This document shows positions 54,931 through 63,986 of a stretch of 64,000 bases of DNA, one piece after another. The notes beneath the pieces are model-generated. The model searched no databases. It was given only the letters and a program-made list of their open reading frames with translations, and had not been told where the DNA came from. The stretch is from Achromobacter xylosoxidans (GTDB taxonomy: Bacteria > Pseudomonadota > Gammaproteobacteria > Burkholderiales > Burkholderiaceae_B): assembly GCF_014490035.1 (NCBI RefSeq), contig NZ_CP061008.1, forward strand, positions 806,001-870,000, in the 5' to 3' direction. Each line of letters begins with the position of its first letter. The first letter of the stretch is position 1. Both the position numbers and the translations under genes were made by a program.

Positions 54931-55800
54931 ATGGCAGAAGACGAAAAAAGATCGCGATCACCGACCTCTGTTCCCAGCTTGCTCGCAGGACGCGCACCGT
55001 CACCGGATGAACGCGCGGCATCGCGCATCCTCGCCGCGCTCGAGGGCCGAGTGCCGGACGCCGAGGTCAAACACCTGGCGCCCAAGCGCCGTTCCCGCTT
55101 GCCGCTGGCCTTGCTGCTGCTGTTGCTGACGGGCGCCGCGGGGGCGGTGTTCTATAGCGTGTTCGATACGCCGCCGCTGCCCGTGGTTGCTGAATCGACT
55201 CCCCCGGCCGCGCCGCCGGCGCAGCCCGTCGCCGCGCCAGCCGCTCCGACAGCGGGTGCGCGCGTGGCCGCGGCCGATCCCGATACGCCGCCTTCTTCCG
55301 CGGCGGTCATCGAAGACCACCCCCTGGCGCAATTGGGACTTCCCAATGCCGATGAGGACCGCGCGCCCGAGAACCCCTTGTCTGCGCTGGCCGTCACCGC
55401 TACGCCGCCGCAGCCTCGCGCTGCGTTGCAGGCGCAGGCCGCCGCGCCCAAGGCAGCCGGGCCCACAGTACCTCGCGCGAACACCTCGCAAGCCTCGCCC
55501 AAAGCGTCGCCCCAGGCCGCGCCGCAGCGCGCCAAGACGCCGCGCAACGATTCCGACGCCGCATTGCTGGCCGCGCTGATGTCCTATGGCCTGCCGCCGG
55601 CGTCGCCGCCCGGTACCAAGGTCTACAAGAACGACGGCGTCTTCGTCCGCGAACTGCCGGGCTCGCCCCTGGCGGCGCGCCTGGAGCAATGCCGCAAGTT
55701 GGGCTTCCTGGAAAGCGAGCAATGCCGCTTGCGGGTGTGTTCGGGCTATTGGGGTACCGCGCCCGAATGCCCCAACCCGCAAGCCCAGGTCGAACCCTGA
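54931..55800 (+). CDS. Membrane-anchored Pro/Ala-rich protein with C-terminal Cys-rich domain, type VI associated
   Basis: A 289-residue protein: cytoplasmic N-terminus (1-50), one helix at about 55-75 (LPLALLLLLLTGAAGAVFYSV), a long Pro/Ala-rich linker (about 85-215) and a C-terminal module of about 70 residues with four cysteines (EQCRKLGF, SEQCRLRVCSGYWG, PECPN). The order suggests a wall-spanning linker with a disulfide-stabilised head in the periplasm. It is 26 bp upstream of vgrG. No family is recognised. Confidence 0.7.
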   Translation: MAEDEKRSRSPTSVPSLLAGRAPSPDERAASRILAALEGRVPDAEVKHLAPKRRSRLPLALLLLLLTGAAGAVFYSVFDTPPLPVVAESTPPAAPPAQPVAAPAAPTAGARVAAADPDTPPSSAAVIEDHPLAQLGLPNADEDRAPENPLSALAVTATPPQPRAALQAQAAAPKAAGPTVPRANTSQASPKASPQAAPQRAKTPRNDSDAALLAALMSYGLPPASPPGTKVYKNDGVFVRELPGSPLAARLEQCRKLGFLESEQCRLRVCSGYWGTAPECPNPQAQVEP

Positions 55801-55826
55801 GTCTTCAGAGAAGGTTTTTTCCCGCA

Positions 55827-58706
55827 ATGGATCCGACTGCAACGCCCGGCCTGTTCAGTTCCGACGCCCGCCTCTACAGCCTGGAAGGCGAGGGCGCGCT
55901 CGCCTCGCTGCAGGTCGAGGGATGGATCGCGCGCGAAGCCTTGTCCGGCATTGCGCAGACGCGCGTGGTCGCGCTGTCCGACAGCGCCGGCCTGGACCTG
56001 CGCGACATGATCGGACGCCCCGTGACCTTGTGGACCACGCGCGCCGACGGCAGCCGCGCGGGCCGCAGCGGCCTGGTCCGCGAAGCCGAGCTGCTGTCGG
56101 GCGACGCGGGCCTGGCGCGCTACCGCCTGACGGTCGCGCCCTGGCTGTGGCTGGCCACGCAGCAGCGCAACAGCCGTGTATTCGAAGCGCGTTCGGTGCT
56201 GGACATCGTCGGCCATGTGCTGGGCGGCTACGAAGGCTATGTGCATCGCGTGGCTCCCGACGCAGCCGACGCGCAGGCTGGCGCGGCGCCGCGCCCCTAC
56301 ACCACGCAATACCGCGAGACCGACTATGACTTCATCAGCCGCCTGCTGGCCGAAGCGGGCCTGGGCTGGACAGTGGTCGAAGACCCGGAGGTCCCTGCGC
56401 GGCACGTTGCGCTGATCTTCGCCGACAGCCGCGGCCTGGCCGAAGATGCCGAGTCCGCAGGCGGCGGCGTGCGCTTTCACCGCGCCGGCGCGACCGAGTC
56501 GCGTGACACCGTGCAGGCCATGTCGCGCCAGTGGCGGCGCGGTCCGGACCGCGTTACCGTCCTGGGCTGGCATGGCGGCGGCAAACGCGCGGTGGCGGCC
56601 GAGGCGCTGGCGCGTCCGTCCGACGGCACTGACGACACCGGCCTGGAATGGTACGAAGTGGCGGGCCACGGCAGCTTTGCCGATGAGGCCGAGGCACGGC
56701 GCCAGGCTACGCTGGCGATGGAAGCGGTGCAGGCCGGCGCGGAGACCTTTGTCGGCCAGAGCGGCGTGCGCACTTTCCGTTCCGGCACGCGCTTCACACT
56801 GCAGAACATGTCTCCACTGGGACCCGCAGGCGAAGAGGGCTTCGAGCCCGCCTTCGCGCTGGACCGGGTCGAGCATGTAGGCATCAACAATCTGCCGCCT
56901 GAAACCCGCGCCTCTCTGTCGCAGCGCTTGGGCGGACTGGACGCGCATCTGGCCTTGGATACCGAGGCTCCCGATGCGCCAGGCGCGGCGCGTCCGAATA
57001 CCGATCCGTCGCGGCCCGGCGCCGCCGTGTTGGCGAAAGCGCGCGAGGTCGGCTACGCCAACCGCTTCCAGGCAGTGCGTTGCGACCGTCCGTGGCGGCC
57101 GGCGCTGCCGCAGACGCGCGGTGCGCGCCTGAGCGGCGCGCCTTCGGTCCATGGCGTGCACACGGCCATCGTCACGGGTGCCGATGGCGCGGTGCAGGCG
57201 CAGGGCGAGGACGAGATCCTGCGCAACAAGCGCGGCGACGTGCGCATCCGGTTCCATTGGCAGGCAGACGATGCCGAGGGCGTGGCCAAGAGCCGCTGGG
57301 CCCGCGTAGCGCAGCGCCAGTCGGGCGCAGGCATGGGCATGAGCTTCGTGCCGCGCATTGGCCAGGAGGTGCTGGTGCGCTTCCTGGACGACGACGTGGA
57401 CCAGCCCATCGTCGTGGGCGCGCTGTACAACGGCCGCGGCGAGGGCGGTACGCCCGCCACGCCGGGCGGACGTGACGGCGGCAAAGCCGACACCCAGGTC
57501 TACGCCGCCGCGCGCGATGCCGCGCCCAGCGCCCAGGCCAACCTGGCGGCAGGCAACGCGCCCGCCTGGCATGGCGCCGCGGGCGGCGACGAGAATCACC
57601 GCAACGCCGCCGCGCTGAGCGGCTTCAAGAGCAAGGAGTTCGGCGGCTCGGGCTACAACCAGATCGTGTTCGACGACAGCGACGGACAATTGCGCTTGCA
57701 GATCAAGAGCAGCCAGGACGCCAGCGAACTGAACCTGGGTCACCTGATCCATCAGGCCGACAACTACCGCGGCGGACTGCGCGGCCTGGGCGCCGAGCTG
57801 CGCACCGACGCCTACGGCGCCGTGCGCGGCGGCGCGGGCGTGCTGCTCAGCACCTACGCCGGCACCGGCGCCAGCGCCGGCCCCGCAGGCGAGGCCGCGG
57901 GCTTGCAGGCGCTGGCCAGCCAGGCCGACCAGATGGCGCGTTCGCTGGATGGCGTGGTCGGCGCGCACCAGGGTCTGCGTCTGGCGAGCGCGCTGGGCTC
58001 CAAGGGAGCAGAGGCGAGCGTGCTGGACGACGGCAAGGCGCCCTTGGCCGCCATGCATCGCGCCGTGTCCGGCACCGTGGCAGGTGAAAGCCTGGACGGC
58101 GCGCGCGGCGATGCTTCGGCCAAGCACACCCAGGCGGCCGAGGGCAAGGTGCCGCACCTGACCGATCCCGTCGTGTTCATGGCCGCGCGCGCGGGGCTGG
58201 CGCAGGTCGCCGGGCAACACATGCAATACACCGCCGGCGAGACCGTGCACTGGTCGGCCGGCAAGGACCAGAACCTGGCCGTGATGGGCGCGCTGCGCGT
58301 GCACACCGGGCAGGGTCTGGGCATCGTCGCCGGCTTGCAGCAGGGCGGCGCGGACTCCGGCCTGGACCTGATCTCCGCCACTGGCGACGTGCACGTCCAG
58401 GCCCAGCACGACATCCTGCGCGTGCAGGCGCAGAAGGACATCACCATCGGCAGCGCGCAGACCAATGTGGAGTATGCCGCGCCCAAACGCATCCGCATCG
58501 CCACCGCGGCCGGCGCCAGCATCGTGCTGGAAGGCGGCAACATCACGGTCACCGCGCCTGGGCGGATCGATGTGAAGACGGGGAACAAGCAGTTTGCCGG
58601 ACCGGACCAGATGCCCTATCAGTTTCCCTCCATGCCGGGGCAGGTTTGCGTCGAATGCCTGAAGAACGCCATGAAGCAGGCATTGCCAGCGGTGTTTCGC
58701 ACATGA
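55827..58706 (+). CDS. vgrG: Type VI spike protein VgrG (TssI)
   Basis: A 959-residue VgrG. The gp27-like part is followed by the gp5-like OB region and the RGDVRIRFHWQ...SRWARVAQRQSGAGMGMSFVPRIGQEVLVRF signature near 465-520, then a DUF2345-type beta helix (about 780-930). After the beta helix only some 30 residues remain (MPYQFPSMPG...), so no effector domain is fused. The ATG at 55827 starts the typical N-terminus. It overlaps the adaptor gene by 4 bp, fitting a vgrG-adaptor-effector module. Confidence 0.95.
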   Translation: MDPTATPGLFSSDARLYSLEGEGALASLQVEGWIAREALSGIAQTRVVALSDSAGLDLRDMIGRPVTLWTTRADGSRAGRSGLVREAELLSGDAGLARYRLTVAPWLWLATQQRNSRVFEARSVLDIVGHVLGGYEGYVHRVAPDAADAQAGAAPRPYTTQYRETDYDFISRLLAEAGLGWTVVEDPEVPARHVALIFADSRGLAEDAESAGGGVRFHRAGATESRDTVQAMSRQWRRGPDRVTVLGWHGGGKRAVAAEALARPSDGTDDTGLEWYEVAGHGSFADEAEARRQATLAMEAVQAGAETFVGQSGVRTFRSGTRFTLQNMSPLGPAGEEGFEPAFALDRVEHVGINNLPPETRASLSQRLGGLDAHLALDTEAPDAPGAARPNTDPSRPGAAVLAKAREVGYANRFQAVRCDRPWRPALPQTRGARLSGAPSVHGVHTAIVTGADGAVQAQGEDEILRNKRGDVRIRFHWQADDAEGVAKSRWARVAQRQSGAGMGMSFVPRIGQEVLVRFLDDDVDQPIVVGALYNGRGEGGTPATPGGRDGGKADTQVYAAARDAAPSAQANLAAGNAPAWHGAAGGDENHRNAAALSGFKSKEFGGSGYNQIVFDDSDGQLRLQIKSSQDASELNLGHLIHQADNYRGGLRGLGAELRTDAYGAVRGGAGVLLSTYAGTGASAGPAGEAAGLQALASQADQMARSLDGVVGAHQGLRLASALGSKGAEASVLDDGKAPLAAMHRAVSGTVAGESLDGARGDASAKHTQAAEGKVPHLTDPVVFMAARAGLAQVAGQHMQYTAGETVHWSAGKDQNLAVMGALRVHTGQGLGIVAGLQQGGADSGLDLISATGDVHVQAQHDILRVQAQKDITIGSAQTNVEYAAPKRIRIATAAGASIVLEGGNITVTAPGRIDVKTGNKQFAGPDQMPYQFPSMPGQVCVECLKNAMKQALPAVFRT

Positions 58707-59704
58707 GCAATCAGGTTCGTCCGCTGGTCCTGCATTCCGATCTCGACGGCCTGCACGCCAGGGTCCAGGCCAGCGCTCGCGTCCAGGTATCGGACCTCAA
58801 TCTTTTTGCCCTGGTCGAGCCCGGCATGCTGGATGGCTGCCGGGATCCCGCGCCCGCCGAATTGTTGCGGCATTTCAGGGAGCCTGGCGATGCCTCGCTC
58901 TACGCGCGGCGGCACGAGGCCGTGGCGGCGTCGATCGGCCCGATGCTGGCGCAGCCCGATCTCCCGCAGGCGGAGTGGCTGTGGCGGGTTGGACAGGCGC
59001 ATCATGCCGTATCGTGGATATGGACCGAACGGCCTCTGGAAGAGATGGCCCGGCATCTGGCGGTTTGGCTGGATGCGCGGACCGACGATGGCCTGGACTT
59101 CCTGCTGCGCTACTACGATCCCCGCCATGCGGAGCCCATGCTGACGCTGATGGGAGTAGACGTGCTGCGCGGCATGTTGGACCCGGGCGAAAGCTGGTCC
59201 TGGGTTGACCCGTGGAATCGGGTCTGCTCCCTGATGCCGGTGTCGGACGGGCCAGTAGAGAAGCCAGGCGCTCCACCCTGGATCCTGACGCAGCCGCAGA
59301 CGGAAGCCCTGATGCGCTTGTGCGAACCCGGCCCTCTGCTCGACGCGCTGATGCAGCGGGTGCCGGCCATGCTGGCCCCCTGGACGCGCCCCACGCCGTA
59401 CGCCTTGGCTTGCCATCTTTCGCGGGTGGCGGCGGCGCATGGGCTGACGACCTTCGAGCGCCAGTTCTGCTACGCGCTGGATGCGCTGGATCTGCATCCG
59501 ATGGCGCACCGCAGCTCGGTGGTCCAGGCGCGTTTACGGAATGGAGAAGCACTGGATAGTGCGTTGGAGCGCCTTGCCTCCGAGGAGCGCGCCGCCGTCA
59601 GGGCGGAGTTGGCGATGCAGAATGGCGCGACGGAGTTTGAAGCTCCGGCAGGCTATGCCATTGAGCCGCTGCCAACAGAGTTTGCACATAGGAGAGTTGC
59701 ATGA
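58703..59704 (+). CDS. DUF4123 effector adaptor (chaperone) protein
   Basis: A 333-residue protein with an N-terminal DUF4123 domain (LNLFALVEPGMLDG...EWLWRVGQAHHAVSWIWTERPLEEMARHL...LLRYYDPRHAEPML). DUF4123 proteins load a cognate effector onto VgrG. Position between vgrG and the cargo array supports this. The ATG at 58703 overlaps the vgrG stop; the gene also overlaps the next one by 4 bp. Confidence 0.88.
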   Translation: MSNQVRPLVLHSDLDGLHARVQASARVQVSDLNLFALVEPGMLDGCRDPAPAELLRHFREPGDASLYARRHEAVAASIGPMLAQPDLPQAEWLWRVGQAHHAVSWIWTERPLEEMARHLAVWLDARTDDGLDFLLRYYDPRHAEPMLTLMGVDVLRGMLDPGESWSWVDPWNRVCSLMPVSDGPVEKPGAPPWILTQPQTEALMRLCEPGPLLDALMQRVPAMLAPWTRPTPYALACHLSRVAAAHGLTTFERQFCYALDALDLHPMAHRSSVVQARLRNGEALDSALERLASEERAAVRAELAMQNGATEFEAPAGYAIEPLPTEFAHRRVA

Positions 59705-60195
59705 AGTCCAAACGTCTGTGGCCCTGGACGGTGCTGATATTGGCCCTGGTTGCTGTTGGCGCCATCGTGGGGCCGCCCGTCTATCGCTGGGCCTATGTCG
59801 CACTCCTGCCGCCGCTGCTGATTTGCGAAGCCCGCAATGACACGGATACCGATATCGGCTATCGCCTGGAAGACTCGTCCGGCGCGTTCCCGGGAGATCG
59901 GGTCGCGAGAGCATCGGGAGCTCCGGGCGGCCCGCTCTCGGGCGCGTGCATTTATGGTCCGGACAGCCGTAGCAAACCTGTGCAGGTTGTGTGGGGGGCC
60001 ATCAACGGCAGCGAGAAGCAGTATCCGCATAGCGCTGAACTGAAGGTGCCACGTCCGGGAAATGCCGCGGTGTTGTTGCTGCGCTTTACCGCGCCGGACC
60101 GGGTACAGGCCCGCTTTGCGACGGAGAAAGAAATGCCAGAGCCCATGGATGCGCCGGAATCGGTGTGGAATAGCGGCGACTGGGTCAGTCAATGA
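59701..60195 (+). CDS. Membrane-anchored cargo-array protein, divergent paralog of the following repeats
   Basis: A 164-residue protein with one N-terminal helix (7-28) and a periplasmic domain. Its layout and ending (NSGDWVSQ) match the three paralogs at 60214, 62687 and 63447 (SDWVTNR, NDWVTGQ, NDWVSNR), and its VPRPGNAAVLLLRF segment aligns with their PQPxRPxGxVVxELR. It is therefore the most divergent member of a four-copy family. Immunity to a periplasmic effector is the likely role, by inference. Confidence 0.65.
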   Translation: MKSKRLWPWTVLILALVAVGAIVGPPVYRWAYVALLPPLLICEARNDTDTDIGYRLEDSSGAFPGDRVARASGAPGGPLSGACIYGPDSRSKPVQVVWGAINGSEKQYPHSAELKVPRPGNAAVLLLRFTAPDRVQARFATEKEMPEPMDAPESVWNSGDWVSQ

Positions 60196-60213
60196 TCAAC
60201 AAGGGATAGAGGG

Positions 60214-60753
60214 ATGTCGGGGATGTCTGAGCGGGAGCAGGGAAAGGCGGGGCGTTCGAAACTCGGGCGGTGGGTCGCGCTGGGCGTGCTGGCGGTGATC
60301 GCCGTGGCGGCTGGGGCCTATGTCTACGTAGAGCGAAGCCAGGCGCAAAATGTTCAGCGCAGTGCGTTGGAAGGGGCGCTTACCGTCTACGCGTACAACT
60401 TCACGCCGTACGACGTTGCATATTCCATGAGGCCCGGGATTCGAAGGAGTGTTCATGCAAATTCAGCTCGAGGAAACGACGTTCAAGCATTCGGCTACAG
60501 GCCGGCAGCGCCTGACGAGCCGATGAGCATATCGTGGCGCTATGAGTCCGGGCCGCAGGCAGCCGAGGAGGGAAATTTTCCGTTTCAGGTGACGTTTCCC
60601 CAGCCTCAGCGTCCTGCTGGTGAGGTGGTAGTGGAGTTGCGTATTTATCCCGAGGGAAAAGCAGCGGTGCGCTATGTCAAGTCGCCGCTTGTATCGGATT
60701 TCAGCAACGTAGCCTCAGAGCTTCAGGGAAGTGATTGGGTGACGAATCGATGA
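60214..60753 (+). CDS. Membrane-anchored putative immunity protein, copy 1
   Basis: A 179-residue protein: cytoplasmic basic N-terminus (GRSKLGRWVALG), one helix (about 20-40) and a periplasmic beta-rich domain with VYAYNFTPYDVAYS, ISWRYESGPQ and PQPQRPAGEVVVELRIYPEGK. The domain layout recalls DUF3304-type proteins that accompany DUF2235 effectors, but I cannot confirm it. It overlaps the effector-like gene by 4 bp (start at 60750), as in immunity-effector pairs. Confidence 0.65.
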   Translation: MSGMSEREQGKAGRSKLGRWVALGVLAVIAVAAGAYVYVERSQAQNVQRSALEGALTVYAYNFTPYDVAYSMRPGIRRSVHANSARGNDVQAFGYRPAAPDEPMSISWRYESGPQAAEEGNFPFQVTFPQPQRPAGEVVVELRIYPEGKAAVRYVKSPLVSDFSNVASELQGSDWVTNR

Positions 60754-62639
60754 CGACTTCAGATACCTGGACAGAGATATCCCTTGAAGAAGAGCGTGCA
60801 GCCACGCGGGCGCTAGCGTGCGAGCCTGTAAACGGCGTCAAGTGTCATGGCAAGCTGCATGTCTCACTGTTCTTTGATGGCATCGGTTTGAACGTTGACG
60901 ACGCTTCGTTGCCACCGTCAAACATCGGAAAGCTCTTCAAAGGGGCCGCAAATGTCCCTTTGGGAGCGATTTTGCGCAAGGCATATTATGTGCCGGGTCT
61001 GGGTACGGACATGAATCTGAGCGCATACGAGTTTGCGAAGAGACAAGCGGGATCAATCGCAGGCGATATGCTCAAGAGCGTGACCATCGACCCGGCTAAG
61101 GGGCTTCCAAAGGATGCTGCCAAGGACATCGGCATCGACATCCTGAGGGGGAAACGGGTAAGCGATGCGGTCGGAGACGCGTTAAAAGGTCTGCCTGGAA
61201 AGGCGCGGAAGGAAGTGGCCGACGCATTGCGCAATCCCGGGAAGACTGGTGTCAAGGTAGTCAAGGACGCCGCGGGGAACATTGCGCGAGCCATTCTGGA
61301 TCAGGTCGATCCGGTACGCGACTCCAGATTTATGTTCGAGGCAATCAACACTGGTGTGGAACCACGTATTAGTGATGCGGTTACCTACTTCAAGCAGGAG
61401 ATTTCCAGACAGACGATCAGGATAGAGGAGATTCAGATATCGGTATTCGGTTGCGATTGGGGGGCGGCGCTGGCACGAGCATTTCTTAACGAACTGTGCA
61501 AGGAGTGTGACGGCGATGCCAATAGTGACAAGCTGGAGTGGCAGCTTGCCGATAAGCGAAAGGTCCCGCTCAAAATGGTGTTCGCGGGCTTTTACGACGC
61601 GGTGGGATATCGTGACAACTCCTTTGTCGGATTTGTTGCTTCGAAGATTAACTTTGGCTTCTTGCGCAACACTGCTGCCAACGACCAAGAGCTACCGCGC
61701 GTGCTGGCCAAGGCTGCACACTTCATCTCCGCGCATGAACTGAGGTGGCGTGTGCATACGCTGGGCGGCGCGACATTGCTTCCCTTGATGGATACGCCGA
61801 TGTCGCCTCCCGCTCGCCAGGAACGCGTGTACCCCGGTTTGGGAGCAGATGTGTCCGGATGCTATCCACCCGGGTTTCAGCAGCGGGATCCAGGAATAGG
61901 CCGCGTTACGCTGCAGGAAATGTGGAGGATCGCTCGGCTTGCTGGCGTGCCATTCGACGGGCTGGAACAGACGAAGGTCAATGCCAGGGCCCTCGGCGCC
62001 GATTTCGATATCGCCGCGACCGCAAGAGCGCGTAATGACCTGCGCAGCTATCAGCAACAGTTGGTGCATCCATCCCAACAACTGCTTGAGATGCGCCATG
62101 CGCAGGACGCGATCAATGGCATGGAAGGCGACAAGACGCTTGCGCGGCAACTCTATCTTCATCGGATGGTGTACGTGGTCTGGTTGCGAACGCTGCTCAA
62201 TGATGCCAGAACTGGCTCCGCTCCAGGGTACTTGTATATCACCGCGATGCAAGCCGCGATCGATTTTGCGCGTCTTGAAATAATGCACAAGCACCCTGGA
62301 TGGGAAACGTTCTACGGACGGGCCCGAATTGCGCCGCCGGACGACTATCAGCGTGCCTGCATGGAGGTATCGTCGTTGGCGGATGAGGAGCGTCCTCGTC
62401 TAGGGCCGGCGATGAGACGAATTTTCTCGGGTTACATGCACGATCCAGTGGACCCGCCCGATGACGATTGGGCGATTCAACGCCTGCCCAACAATGCACG
62501 GCTTTTCCGCTCCCGCTACATCGACGACGGCAACGATACGCGGCAGCCCACGTTTACGGAAAAGCTGAAGAAGGCGGCCGACGCAACCTTCTCCAACATG
62601 GCAACACCGAATCCGCTGCTATTGGGATTGCCGTTCTAG
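60750..62639 (+). CDS. DUF2235 (Tle1-like) type VI effector, canonical catalytic residues replaced
   Basis: A 629-residue protein with the DUF2235 fold signature FFDGIGLNVD (41-50). At the nucleophile elbow the sequence is VFGCDWGAALARAF, with Asp236 where GFSRG has serine; Asp283 (GFYDAVGY) is kept; the position of the catalytic histidine is glycine (YPGLGADVSGCY, Gly365). The helical C-terminal part (about 380-600) is typical of the type VI cargo versions. Sampled base composition is lower than in neighbours (61381-61440 is 42% GC). The ATG at 60750 overlaps the upstream gene. It may be inactive, or use other residues. Confidence 0.8.
   Translation: MTTSDTWTEISLEEERAATRALACEPVNGVKCHGKLHVSLFFDGIGLNVDDASLPPSNIGKLFKGAANVPLGAILRKAYYVPGLGTDMNLSAYEFAKRQAGSIAGDMLKSVTIDPAKGLPKDAAKDIGIDILRGKRVSDAVGDALKGLPGKARKEVADALRNPGKTGVKVVKDAAGNIARAILDQVDPVRDSRFMFEAINTGVEPRISDAVTYFKQEISRQTIRIEEIQISVFGCDWGAALARAFLNELCKECDGDANSDKLEWQLADKRKVPLKMVFAGFYDAVGYRDNSFVGFVASKINFGFLRNTAANDQELPRVLAKAAHFISAHELRWRVHTLGGATLLPLMDTPMSPPARQERVYPGLGADVSGCYPPGFQQRDPGIGRVTLQEMWRIARLAGVPFDGLEQTKVNARALGADFDIAATARARNDLRSYQQQLVHPSQQLLEMRHAQDAINGMEGDKTLARQLYLHRMVYVVWLRTLLNDARTGSAPGYLYITAMQAAIDFARLEIMHKHPGWETFYGRARIAPPDDYQRACMEVSSLADEERPRLGPAMRRIFSGYMHDPVDPPDDDWAIQRLPNNARLFRSRYIDDGNDTRQPTFTEKLKKAADATFSNMATPNPLLLGLPF
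62448..62588 (+). repeat. Source copy of a 141-bp duplicated segment (effector 3' end)
   Basis: These 141 bases encode the DDDWAIQRLPNNARLFRSRY...QPTFTE part of the effector C-terminus. They align without gaps and with few mismatches to 63281-63421, where the same reading frame persists in a short remnant. Confidence 0.85.
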
Positions 62640-62686
62640 TCATTGGCGCTAATGCGGGTTTTGGTGAAGCAAACGGGACATCAGGA

Positions 62687-63217
62687 ATGTCTGAACGAAG
62701 CGGCATGAAGGCGAGGCGTTCGAAGTTCGGGCGGTGGGTCGCACTGGGCGTCGTGGCCGCGATAGCCGTGGCCGCAGGGGCTTATGTCTACATAGAGCGA
62801 AGCCAGCTAAAAGATATTCAACGAAGTGCGTTGGAAGGATCGGTGGCCGTTTACTCGTACAACTTTACGCAGTACGACGTGGCGTATTCGTTGATGCCCG
62901 GCCTTCGCTGGTTCGCACGAGCGAATTCCGCCACGGGAAACAATCTGCAGTCATTCGGCTACAAGCCTGCCGCGCCTGATGCTCCGATGCAGATATCGTG
63001 GCGCTATGACTCCGGCCCTCAGGAAACAGCAGAGGGAGATTACCCCTTTGTTGTGACGCTGCCGCAGCCTCGGCGGCCACCGGGCGCGGTGGTGCTGGAA
63101 TTGCGTATCTATCCTGATGGCAAGGCCGCCGCGCGCTATGTCACGCGCCCGCTGGTATCGGAATTCAGTAATGTGGATCCCGCTCTTCCGGGGAATGATT
63201 GGGTGACAGGCCAATGA
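62687..63217 (+). CDS. Membrane-anchored putative immunity protein, copy 2
   Basis: A 176-residue paralog of the protein at 60214: same basic N-terminus (RRSKFGRWVALG), helix, VYSYNFTQYDVAYS, ISWRYDSGPQ, PQPRRPPGAVVLELRIYPDGK and NDWVTGQ end. The ATG at 62687 has an AGGA site close by and matches the paralogs; the longer in-frame reading from 62468 lies inside the effector gene. No effector start follows directly; a truncated effector remnant does. Confidence 0.7.
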   Translation: MSERSGMKARRSKFGRWVALGVVAAIAVAAGAYVYIERSQLKDIQRSALEGSVAVYSYNFTQYDVAYSLMPGLRWFARANSATGNNLQSFGYKPAAPDAPMQISWRYDSGPQETAEGDYPFVVTLPQPRRPPGAVVLELRIYPDGKAAARYVTRPLVSEFSNVDPALPGNDWVTGQ

Positions 63218-63247
63218 CGAGTCGCGACAGCAGGAAGGAAATAGGCC

Positions 63248-63442
63248 ATGCGGATTTTTGCAGGCTGTGTGTGTGATCGGGTGGAACCGCCTGATGATGG
63301 TTGGGCGATTCAACGCCTGCCCAACAATGCGCAGCTTTTCCGCTCCCGCTACATCGATGACGGCAACGATACGCGACAGCCCACGTTTACGGAAACGCCT
63401 AAGAAGGCGGCCAAAGCAACCTCATTGATCAACGAGAGATAG
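63248..63442 (+). pseudogene. Remnant of a second effector copy (C-terminus only)
   Basis: An open frame of 64 codons whose residues about 14-55 copy the C-terminus of the effector at 60750 (PPDDGWAIQRLPNNAQLFRSRY, with RQPTFTE). Everything before that region of the effector is gone, and the frame after it ends in unrelated sequence. It is a leftover of a tandem duplication of effector plus immunity genes. Confidence 0.8.
63281..63421 (+). repeat. Second copy of the 141-bp duplicated effector segment
   Basis: Ungapped duplicate of 62448-62588, 833 bp downstream. The interval between the copies contains immunity copy 2. Confidence 0.85.
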
Positions 63443-63446
63443 AGGA

Positions 63447-63986
63447 ATGCGGGGAATCTCTGATCGGGGCGTAGTGAAGACGGGGCGTTCGAAACTCGGC
63501 CGATGGGTCGCACTGGGCGTCGCGGCGGTGATAGCCGTGGCAGCGGCGGCTTACGCCTGTGTGGAGCGGCGTTACACGGCGAATGTTCAGCGGGGCGCGT
63601 TTGAAGGCGCTGTGACGGTCTATCCGTACAACTTTACTCGCTATGACGTGGCTTATTCCACGACAACAGGTCTTCGTATGATCGTCGACGCGAATGCCGC
63701 CGCGGGTACCGAAGCCCAGACATTTGGATATAAGCCGGAGTCGCCAGATGCGCCTTTGAATGTGCTGTGGCGCTATGCGTCGGGTCCGGATTCCACGCCT
63801 GAGGGTGTGTATCCGTTTCAGGTGACGTTGCCGCAACCTAGGCGCCCCTCTGGACAGGTGGTTCTGGAGTTGCGTTTCTATCCGGACGGAAAAGTCGCGG
63901 CGCGTTATGCCACGACGCCACTTGGACTTGCGTCTGGCAACGTAGATCCTGAACTCCCTGGGAACGATTGGGTGTCGAATCGATGA
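63447..63986 (+). CDS. Membrane-anchored putative immunity protein, copy 3
   Basis: A 179-residue paralog of 60214 and 62687: GRSKLGRWVALG start, helix at about 20-40, VYPYNFTRYDVAYS, VLWRYASGPD, PQPRRPSGQVVLELRFYPDGK and NDWVSNR end. It overlaps the next gene start by 4 bp exactly as copy 1 overlaps its effector. Confidence 0.7.
   Translation: MRGISDRGVVKTGRSKLGRWVALGVAAVIAVAAAAYACVERRYTANVQRGAFEGAVTVYPYNFTRYDVAYSTTTGLRMIVDANAAAGTEAQTFGYKPESPDAPLNVLWRYASGPDSTPEGVYPFQVTLPQPRRPSGQVVLELRFYPDGKVAARYATTPLGLASGNVDPELPGNDWVSNR

Noticed and set aside
55746..58409. Open frame of 887 codons on the minus strand opposite vgrG
   Set aside because: Antisense artefact; VgrG signature is on the plus strand.
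62468..62686. In-frame 5' extension of immunity copy 2
   Set aside because: It lies inside the effector gene in another frame and lacks the conserved N-terminus of the paralogs.
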